A stretch of DNA of 64,000 bases from Gemmata sp051859125 (GTDB lineage: Bacteria; Planctomycetota; Planctomycetia; Gemmatales; Gemmataceae). Each line of letters opens with the position of its first letter. Within the stretch, counting starts at the first letter, position 1. The notes under the pieces are model-generated. The model had not been told where the DNA came from. It searched no databases and worked only from the letters and a program-made list of their open reading frames with translations. The stretch covers positions 167,666 to 231,665 of the forward strand of contig NZ_JBHYGG010000001.1 in the NCBI RefSeq assembly GCF_051859125.1. The letters are read 5' to 3'. Position numbers and translations under genes: made by a program. Positions 57,843 to 64,000 of the stretch are shown in pieces.

Positions 57843-58576
57843 CCGACGGGGTACGGGAGCGGGTCGCCGTTGATGTCGGCCAGGGCGTTGATGGCGGCCT
57901 TGAGTTCGGCGTCCTTCTTGGTGCGGCCCCACGCGGCCGGGAACCGGTGCTCGCCGACCTGCGCGGCCACCTTGAAGCACTTGTCGTGGTCCGGCCCCTG
58001 CTCGTCGAGGACGTAGTACCGCGGGGTGTCGCCGTACTCCCGCTGCACCACCTGCTGGAGCTGCGACTTCGAGTTGGCGTTCACCGCGTCGCGGCCGACG
58101 AGTTCCAGCTCGGGGGTGATGAACCGGAGGATGAACGCCTTGGCCTCGTCCCACCCGCCGTCGAGGAAGATGGCCGCGATGAGCGACTCGAAGACGTCCG
58201 CCAACATGTTTGAGGGGATCTCGCCGTAGTGGCTGACCCCCTTGCCCAGGAACAGGAACTCGCCGAGGCCGATCTCCTGGCTAAACTTGGCGCACGTCTT
58301 GCGGCTGACCACCACCGACTTCACCTTGGTGAGGTCGCCCTCCTGGTAGTCCGGGAACTGGTGGAACAGTTGCTCGCAGGCTACCAGGCCGAGGACGCTG
58401 TCGCCCAGGAACTCGAGCCGCTCGTTCGACGCGGCCCGGGTGTTAGCCCCGGACGTGTGCGTCAGGGCCGCCCGCAACAGCTCGGGCCGGCGAAAGCGGT
58501 ACCCGATTGCCTGCTGGCACTGGTCGAGGATGGCGCGTTCGCGGGACACCGGCAGAGTATCTTGGGGGGGAGACAT
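57839..58576 (-). CDS. rnc: Ribonuclease III
   Basis: A 245-residue protein with the RNase III signature NERLEFLGDSVLGLV and the second catalytic region ADVFESLIAAIFLDGG, which together supply the metal-binding Glu and Asp residues, followed by a double-stranded RNA-binding domain (SKSQLQQVVQREYG to RTKKDAELKAAINAL). It cuts double-stranded RNA in rRNA maturation and mRNA decay. The ATG at 58576 is used; an upstream ATG at 58615 would add 13 residues rich in arginine. It is divergent from agmatine deiminase and overlaps the small cysteine-rich gene by four bases. Confidence 0.95.
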   Translation of the reverse strand: MSPPQDTLPVSRERAILDQCQQAIGYRFRRPELLRAALTHTSGANTRAASNERLEFLGDSVLGLVACEQLFHQFPDYQEGDLTKVKSVVVSRKTCAKFSQEIGLGEFLFLGKGVSHYGEIPSNMLADVFESLIAAIFLDGGWDEAKAFILRFITPELELVGRDAVNANSKSQLQQVVQREYGDTPRYYVLDEQGPDHDKCFKVAAQVGEHRFPAAWGRTKKDAELKAAINALADINGDPLPYPVG

Positions 58577-58699
58577 ATTGGGTTCGGTCCGCCTCGCGGG
58601 GCGACGGTGTTTCATAACCTAGCATTTGAACGTGGCCGCGTCAACGCACCGTAATTCTGCGCCGCCCCGCACGGACCCCGGAACACTCCGACACTCACG

Positions 58700-59773
58700 A
58701 TGAATCCACTCCCCGCACCGACCCCGCCCCCCGCCCCGGCCGGCCTCCGCATGCCCGCGGAGTTCGAGCCGCACGCCGCGACCTGGCTCGCCTGGCCGCA
58801 CCGCGAGTCCGACTGGCCCGGCAAGTTCGCCGTCGTCCCGTGGGTGTACGCCGAGATCGTCCGCACCCTGAGCCGGCACGAGGAGGTGAACCTGGTCGTG
58901 CCGGCCGGCGCGCGCGACGCCGTCGCCAAGACGCTGACCGACGCGCACGCGGACCCGTCGCGGGTCGTGCTCCACGAGCTCCCGACCGACCGGTCGTGGG
59001 TCCGCGACTCGGGGCCGATCTTCGTCAAGAACCCGGCCGGCGACCGCGGCGTCCTCGACTGGCACTTCAACGCCTGGGCGAAGTACCCGGACTGGACCCT
59101 CGACGACCGGCTCCCCGGGTTCGTGGCGGGCCTGCGTGCCCTCCCCCGCTGGCAGCCGCACCACGGCGGGCACCGGATCGTGCTGGAGGGCGGGAGCATC
59201 GACGTGAACGGGGCCGGTACGATCCTCACGACCGAGGAGTGCCTGCTGAGCACGACGCAGCAGCGGAACCCGCCGATGGCGCGGGCCGACTACGAGCGGG
59301 CGTTCGCCGAGTACCTCGGGGTGAAGAACACCGTCTGGCTCGACCGCGGCATCGTTGGCGACGACACGCACGGGCACGTCGACGACCTCGCCCGGTTCGT
59401 GAACCCGGGGACCGTCGTCACCGTGGTCGAGCGCAACAGCGGGGACGAGAACTACGAGCTGCTCCAGGTGAACCTCGACCGGCTCCGGTCGGCGACGGAC
59501 GCCCGGGGCCGGAAGCTGGAAGTCGTCCCGCTCCCGATGCCGCGGCCGGTCGTGTTCGACGGGGTGCGGCTCCCGGCGAGTTACGCGAACTTCTACATCG
59601 CCAACGGCGTGGTGATCGTCCCCACGTTCAACGACCCGGCCGACCGCGTGGCGCTGGGCACCCTCGCCGAACTGTTCCCGGGCCGCGAGGTGGTCGGCAT
59701 CCACTGCGTCGACCTGGTCTGGGGGCTCGGCACCCTGCACTGCATGACGCAGCAGGAGCCCGCGGCCGGGTAG
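58700..59773 (+). CDS. aguA: Agmatine deiminase
   Basis: A 357-residue enzyme of the guanidino-group modifying superfamily: MPAEFEPHAATWLAWPHRESDWP at the start, DRSWVRDSGPIF, LEGGSIDVNGAGTILTTEEC, GDDTHGHVDDLARF, IVPTFNDPAD and the catalytic cysteine at about 348 in GTLHCMTQQEPA. It converts agmatine to N-carbamoylputrescine and ammonia in the arginine-to-putrescine route. The partner N-carbamoylputrescine amidase is not in this window. The gene is divergent from rnc and precedes the kinase/cyclase pair. Confidence 0.95.
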   Translation: MNPLPAPTPPPAPAGLRMPAEFEPHAATWLAWPHRESDWPGKFAVVPWVYAEIVRTLSRHEEVNLVVPAGARDAVAKTLTDAHADPSRVVLHELPTDRSWVRDSGPIFVKNPAGDRGVLDWHFNAWAKYPDWTLDDRLPGFVAGLRALPRWQPHHGGHRIVLEGGSIDVNGAGTILTTEECLLSTTQQRNPPMARADYERAFAEYLGVKNTVWLDRGIVGDDTHGHVDDLARFVNPGTVVTVVERNSGDENYELLQVNLDRLRSATDARGRKLEVVPLPMPRPVVFDGVRLPASYANFYIANGVVIVPTFNDPADRVALGTLAELFPGREVVGIHCVDLVWGLGTLHCMTQQEPAAG

Positions 59774-59890
59774 CGGGGCGGCCGAATGCGTTTCTACCGC
59801 GGCCCCGGATCGGGTATCCTGCCGGGGCCGCGCAAGGACTCCGGCCGGCGCGGTTCGTAACATGACCCACCCACCTGGCACGGAGGCGGC

Positions 59891-62092
59891 GTGACGGACG
59901 GCGAGCACACTCCTCTGATGGGCGAGCAGGACCGCTCGGCCTCGCGCGACCTGAGCCTCCGGGGCGCGCGCCCGCCCGCGAAGGTCCCGGGGTACGAGCA
60001 GGAGCAGTACCTCGGCAGCGGGGCGTACGGCGAGGTGTGGGTCGCGGTCAACCGGAACAGCGGGCGGAAGGTCGCGATCAAGTTCTACACCCGGCGGGGC
60101 GGCCTCGACTGGGCGTCCCTGGCCCGCGAGGTCGAGAAGCTCCGGTACCTGTTCTCCGACCGGTACGTGGTGCAACTGTTCGAGGTCGGGTGGGAGTCGG
60201 ACCCGCCGTACTACGTCATGGAGTTCATGGAGCACGGGTCGCTCGAGGACCTGCTCCGCGACGGGCCCGTCTCGGTCCACGACGCGGTCACGTACTTCCG
60301 CGAGGTCGCGATCGCCCTCGTCCACGCGCACGACAAGGGCATCCTCCACTGCGACCTGAAGCCGGCGAACATCCTCCTCGACCAGGACCGGCGGCCCCGG
60401 CTCGCGGACTTCGGCCAGTCCCGGCTCACGAACGAGATGTCGCCGGCCCTCGGGACGCTGTTCTACATGGCCCCCGAGCAGGCCGACCTGTCGGCCGCGC
60501 CGGACGCCCGGTGGGACGTGTACGCCCTCGGGGCGGTGGTGTACCGGATGCTGACTGGCCAGCCGCCCCACTACCAGAGCAAGCCGCTGTCGAACGGGAA
60601 CCTGGAGGCGCAGCTCACCGCGTACCGGAAGCTGATCCTCCACGCGCCGAAGCCGCAGGGCCACCGCAAGGTGCCCGGGGTGAACGCCGAACTCGCGGGG
60701 ATCATCGACCGGTGCCTGGAGACGAGCCCGGCGAAGCGGTTCCACAACCCCCAGGAGGTCGTCTCCGCACTCGACGCCTGGCAACTGCGGCGGGTCCGCC
60801 AGCCGATCCTCCTGTTCTCCGGCGTCGGCTTCCTGCTCCTCATGCTGATGCTGACCGCGATGGGGTGGTACGTGTTCCACATGGCGGTCAGCACCGCCCG
60901 CAACGGGGTCATCGGGCGGGCGCTGGAGGGGAACCAGTTCGCGGCCCGGACCGAGGCCCGGCAGCTCGGGATGCAGGTCCAGTTCCGGTGGGCGCAGCTC
61001 GAAGCGGCCGGCCGCGACCCGGTGATCCGCGAGCTGCTGGCCCGCGGCGACCGGCTCGGGGCCGACCCGAAGGCGAGCGCCGAACTCGACGCGGCCCTCG
61101 CGGCCCGGCGGGCCCGGTCCGACCGGCAGTTCGACGAGGCGAACCGGTCCGCGGTCTGGTTCGCGACCGACTTCCTCGGGTTCCAGCGGGGCTCCGACCC
61201 GCCCTACGGACCGGGGCGGAACGTGTACCGCGGGTACCGCGACTACTACCACGGCCAGGGCCGCGAACTGGACGAGAAGGACGGGCCGGCCCGGGCGATC
61301 ATCACCGCCCCGCACCGCTCGATGGTGTACCAGCGGAGCCGCGAGGGGAGCGGGCCGATCTGGTCGGTCGCGTACAGCGTCCCGGTGTGGGACGACCCGG
61401 CGGCCGGCGGCCGCCGGCCGGTCGGCGTGGTCGGGATCGCCACCGACCTGCGGGGCCGCACCCAGGTGGCCGGGTCGCGGGAGCGGTTCGCGGTGCTCAT
61501 CGACACCCGGCCCGACGCGACCGGGCGGCGGGGCCTGATCGTTCGGCACCCGTACCTCCAGGACCTCCCCGAAGGGGCCGCGCTGCGGCCGGTGTACTGC
61601 GACGCCGTGGTCCGCTGGGCCGACTCGGGGGCCGCCGAGTTCCCCGAGGACGACGAGTACCGCGACCCGGTCGGCGGCGCCTTCGGCGGCACCTGGCTCG
61701 CGTCGGTCGAGCACGTCCTCGTGCGGCCCGAGGACGGGCACCCGGTCGACACCGGGTGGGTGATCCTCGTTCAGGAGCGGAAGGACGAGGTGCTGCAGCC
61801 GGTCACGGCGCTACAGTGGCACCTGCGCCGCGGCGGGGCCGTGGCGGCCGCGTTCCTGCTCCTCATTATCGTCCTGATGTGGGCCGGGACGGTCTCGGTG
61901 CTGGACGCGTCGCCGAAGTCGCGGATGACGCGGCTGCTCCGGCGGTGGGCCGGGCTCCCGACGGGCACCGGGACCGGCGTGGGGGGCGGCACGCAAACGG
62001 TCGGGTCGTCGCGCTCGAGCGTGAACCCGAGCGGCCCGACCCCGGACCGCGACCCCGGCGCGACCCTGGCCTCACCGCCCAAGCCGGAGTGA
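59891..62092 (+). CDS. Transmembrane Ser/Thr protein kinase with extracytoplasmic sensor region
   Basis: A 733-residue protein with a GTG start (GGAGG 5 bases upstream). The kinase domain (about 35-300) shows GSGAYGEVWVAVNR, RKVAIKFY, the catalytic loop ILHCDLKPANILL (Cys before Asp, a non-RD kinase), LADFGQSRL and FYMAPEQAD. Two membrane helices (about 304-332, ILLFSGVGFLLLMLMLTAMGW; and about 640-665, GAVAAAFLLLIIVLMWAGTV) enclose some 300 residues outside the membrane with a Cache/CHASE-like pattern (GRNVYRGYRDYYHGQG; WSVAYSVPVWDDPA; GVVGIATDL). The adenylate cyclase gene begins 7 bases after its stop, so the two are surely one unit. Confidence 0.92.
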   Translation: MTDGEHTPLMGEQDRSASRDLSLRGARPPAKVPGYEQEQYLGSGAYGEVWVAVNRNSGRKVAIKFYTRRGGLDWASLAREVEKLRYLFSDRYVVQLFEVGWESDPPYYVMEFMEHGSLEDLLRDGPVSVHDAVTYFREVAIALVHAHDKGILHCDLKPANILLDQDRRPRLADFGQSRLTNEMSPALGTLFYMAPEQADLSAAPDARWDVYALGAVVYRMLTGQPPHYQSKPLSNGNLEAQLTAYRKLILHAPKPQGHRKVPGVNAELAGIIDRCLETSPAKRFHNPQEVVSALDAWQLRRVRQPILLFSGVGFLLLMLMLTAMGWYVFHMAVSTARNGVIGRALEGNQFAARTEARQLGMQVQFRWAQLEAAGRDPVIRELLARGDRLGADPKASAELDAALAARRARSDRQFDEANRSAVWFATDFLGFQRGSDPPYGPGRNVYRGYRDYYHGQGRELDEKDGPARAIITAPHRSMVYQRSREGSGPIWSVAYSVPVWDDPAAGGRRPVGVVGIATDLRGRTQVAGSRERFAVLIDTRPDATGRRGLIVRHPYLQDLPEGAALRPVYCDAVVRWADSGAAEFPEDDEYRDPVGGAFGGTWLASVEHVLVRPEDGHPVDTGWVILVQERKDEVLQPVTALQWHLRRGGAVAAAFLLLIIVLMWAGTVSVLDASPKSRMTRLLRRWAGLPTGTGTGVGGGTQTVGSSRSSVNPSGPTPDRDPGATLASPPKPE

Positions 62093-62099
62093 CCGCGGC

Positions 62100-63935
62100 A
62101 TGATCCTCATCGCACAGGGCCCGAACTCGACCGAGTCGTGGCGGCGGCCGCTGCCGGGCGCCGGCACCGTCGTCATCGGCCGCGAGGCGGGCGCGTGGGC
62201 GGTGCCGTGGGAGCCGTTCCTCGGCCGCCGGCACGTCGAGGTGTTCCTCGACGGCGAGCGGCTCAAGGGCCGGCGCGTCGCGGCCGCGGCGAACCCCGTG
62301 TTCCGCGGCGGCAAGCCGGTGGAGGCGTTCGAGCTGGAGCCGGGCGAGGCGTTCGTCATCGGCCGCACCGTGTTCACGCTCGCGAACCCCTCGACCCGGA
62401 CGTTCTCGCCCACGGGCAGCGGGTACGGGGACCGGGTCCTGGTCGAGTCCCGAACCGTGATGCACCACGAACTCGACGGGATGGCGTTCCGCGACGCCCC
62501 GCACCGCCTCGACGTGCTCAGCAAGCTCCCGGACGTCATCTCCAGCGCCACCGACGACACCGACCTGTTCGCGCGGCTCACCGACATGCTCCTCGCCGGG
62601 GTCCGCCGCGCCGACGCGGTGGCGCTCGTGACCGCACGGGCCGGCGGCGCGGCCGGGGATCCGCCGGTGCCCGCGTCGGCCGCGACCGTGAAGGTGCTGC
62701 ACTGGGACCGCCGGTTCGTCGCCGAGGGTGCGTTCGAGCCGAGCCGCCGCCTGATCGTGGAGGCGTGCGACCGCCAGAAGCAGACGGTCCTGCACGTCTG
62801 GAGCCGCCAGCAGGAGGCCCCGCGCGCGGCCGAGCCGTTCACCATGCGGGGCGGGATCGACTGGGCGTTCTGCACCCCGGTCCACGGCGAGGGGTGCCCC
62901 GGGTGGGGGATCTACGTCGCGGGCGGGTTCGACGGGGTCGACGCGCAGACGCTGCTGGCCCCGTGGGACGGGAACGAGCTCCGGGACGACCTGAAGTTCG
63001 CCGAACTCGTCGCGGACATTCTCGGCGCGCTCCGCCAGGTGCAGGTGTTCCGCGAGCGGCAGGGCGTGTTCCGCCGGTTCTTCTCCCCGGGCGTGATGAG
63101 CCTGCTCTCGGGGCACGAGGGGCCGCGGGCCCTGGAGCCGCGGGAGACCGACATCACCGTGCTGTTCTGCGACCTCCGCGGGTTCTCGAGGACCGTCGAG
63201 GAGGCCGACGACCTGCTCGCCGTTCTGAACCGCGTCAGCACCGCCCTCGGGGTGATGACCCAGAACATCCTCCAGTACCGCGGGGCGATCGCCGACTTCC
63301 TCGGCGACGCGGCCCTGGGGTTCTGGGGCTGGCCGCTGTCGCACCCCGGCAAGGCCGAGGACGCGTGCCGGGCGGCGCTGGGCATCCGGGCCGCGTTCGA
63401 GGGGATCGCCCGCGACCCGAAGCACCCGCTCTCGGGGTTCCGCGTGGGCATCGGCATCGCGTCGGGCCGGGCGGTGGCCGGCGGCATCGGGCCGCCCGAG
63501 CAGGTGAAGATCACCGTGTTCGGCCCGGTGGTCAACCTCGCGTCGCGGCTCCAGGACATGACCAAGTTGCTGCGGGTGCCGATCCTGATCGACGAGGCGA
63601 CGGCCGCGGCCGTTCGGGCGCACACGTCCCCGGACGTGGCCCGGGTGCGGCGGCTGGCGAAGGTGAAGCCGTACGGGCTCGAAACGCCGATCGAGGTGGC
63701 CGAACTGATCCCGCCCGCCGGCCCGGAACAGGTGCTTTCCAACGAGGACGTCGCGGCCTACGAGACGGCGCTGGACGCCTTCCTCTCGGAGGACTGGAAC
63801 GAGGCGTACAAGCTGCTGCACCAGGTGCCGCCCGACGACCGCGGCAAGGACATGCTCACCGAGTTCATCCTCAAGTACAACCGCACCCCGCCGACGGACT
63901 GGAACGGCGTCATCCCGCTCGGGAGCAAGGGGTAA
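62100..63935 (+). CDS. FHA- and GAF-containing class III nucleotide cyclase
   Basis: A 611-residue soluble protein. The N-terminus (about 1-100) has an FHA-like pattern, GTVVIGRE and GRRHVEVFLDGER with NPVFRGGKPV, which would bind phosphothreonine. A GAF-like region follows (about 140-300). The C-terminal class III cyclase domain (about 340-540) keeps the two metal aspartates (LFCDLRGFS; LGDAALGFWG) and the transition-state Asn/Arg (VNLASRLQ). The substrate-specifying Lys expected in the DKFIGD-type motif is replaced by Asp (ADFLGD), so ATP as substrate is not certain. A C-terminal tail has TPR-like sequence (YETALDAFLSEDWNEAYKLL). It is translated just after the sensor kinase. Confidence 0.9.
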   Translation: MILIAQGPNSTESWRRPLPGAGTVVIGREAGAWAVPWEPFLGRRHVEVFLDGERLKGRRVAAAANPVFRGGKPVEAFELEPGEAFVIGRTVFTLANPSTRTFSPTGSGYGDRVLVESRTVMHHELDGMAFRDAPHRLDVLSKLPDVISSATDDTDLFARLTDMLLAGVRRADAVALVTARAGGAAGDPPVPASAATVKVLHWDRRFVAEGAFEPSRRLIVEACDRQKQTVLHVWSRQQEAPRAAEPFTMRGGIDWAFCTPVHGEGCPGWGIYVAGGFDGVDAQTLLAPWDGNELRDDLKFAELVADILGALRQVQVFRERQGVFRRFFSPGVMSLLSGHEGPRALEPRETDITVLFCDLRGFSRTVEEADDLLAVLNRVSTALGVMTQNILQYRGAIADFLGDAALGFWGWPLSHPGKAEDACRAALGIRAAFEGIARDPKHPLSGFRVGIGIASGRAVAGGIGPPEQVKITVFGPVVNLASRLQDMTKLLRVPILIDEATAAAVRAHTSPDVARVRRLAKVKPYGLETPIEVAELIPPAGPEQVLSNEDVAAYETALDAFLSEDWNEAYKLLHQVPPDDRGKDMLTEFILKYNRTPPTDWNGVIPLGSKG

Positions 63936-64000
63936 GCGGGCGCTACTCCCACGAAATAGTCCCGCGGGTGCGAGTTCTTCTGGCCTACGCGGCTGTTTCG

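Noticed and set aside
58619..61741. A 1040-codon open frame on the minus strand opposite aguA and the kinase gene
   Set aside because: It reads as Val/Arg/Gly/Pro/His-rich shadow of two well-supported plus-strand genes and has no family motif.
1..64000. CRISPR arrays, tRNA or rRNA genes, insertion-sequence transposases, prophage genes
   Set aside because: No regularly spaced direct repeats of about 30 bases, no cloverleaf-like or rRNA sequence and no transposase, integrase or phage protein was recognised on either strand; a covariance-model search would settle the RNA question.
63936..64000. A gene starting at the right edge
   Set aside because: The last 65 bases show no start codon with a ribosome binding site and no recognisable peptide.

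Overview
The window looks like a piece of chromosome from a planctomycete of the Gemmataceae (Gemmata and relatives). I infer this from very high GC, from several protein families that are almost diagnostic of Planctomycetes (DUF1501, DUF1552, PSCyt1/DUF1549/DUF1553 cytochromes, the DUF1587/1592/1588/1585 cytochrome, DUF1559 pseudopilin, PVC-type haem dehydrogenase, a short lipocalin-like paralogue), from many eukaryote-like Ser/Thr kinases and ECF sigma factors, and from scattered palindromic intergenic repeats. No rRNA, tRNA, CRISPR array, transposase or phage gene was recognised.

Layout. 1-2.8 kb (minus): N-terminal part of galT, a small lipoprotein and a lone DUF1501 protein. 3-13.9 kb (plus): DUF1559 pseudopilin; a C18 homopolymer; a membrane histidine kinase with two discoidin-like sensor domains and its NarL-type regulator; a large PSD1-type cytochrome carrying the same discoidin-like domain; its DUF1501 partner; a zincin-like protease and an MFS transporter. 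13.9-17.5 kb (minus): a redoxin/cytochrome c/copper-monooxygenase-like fusion and an ECF sigma/anti-sigma pair. 17.6-27.3 kb (plus): PVC-type haem dehydrogenase with HEAT repeats, two small secreted proteins, DUF1552 + DUF1592 pair, a heavy-metal-domain protein and a small membrane protein. 27.3-32.1 kb (minus): Ser/Thr kinase, MBL hydrolase, apgM, HEAT protein. 32.4-38.4 kb (plus): ECF sigma factor fused to a membrane/extracytoplasmic tail, a double OB-fold membrane protein, AlkB-like dioxygenase, two glycosyltransferases. 38.4-55.2 kb (minus): mug, a second sigma/anti-sigma pair, rlmN, a kinase with a polytopic membrane tail, a methyltransferase, a class III aminotransferase and aldehyde dehydrogenase, an HdeD-like protein, a Tat-exported sugar module (two Gfo/Idh/MocA proteins and a TIM-barrel isomerase) and an OprO/OprP-type porin. 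55.7-57.5 kb (plus): LRR lipoprotein and WD40 protein. 57.5-58.6 kb (minus): zinc-binding-like protein and rnc. 58.7-63.9 kb (plus): agmatine deiminase, then a sensor Ser/Thr kinase and an FHA/class III nucleotide cyclase.

How the genes work together. Two proposals stand out. First, the histidine kinase/regulator pair at 4.1-6.7 kb and the cytochrome at 6.8-9.8 kb share one sensor or ligand-binding module, which suggests that the sensor recognises the substrate of the exported system it controls. Second, the transmembrane kinase at 59.9 kb and the cyclase at 62.1 kb, which begins with an FHA-like domain, look like a kinase-to-second-messenger relay. Several repeat families (a two-palindrome element, a 29-bp palindrome, a 39-bp inverted repeat that runs into rlmN, and heptad repeats that run into a DUF1501 leader) mark the intergenic space and sometimes lengthen proteins.
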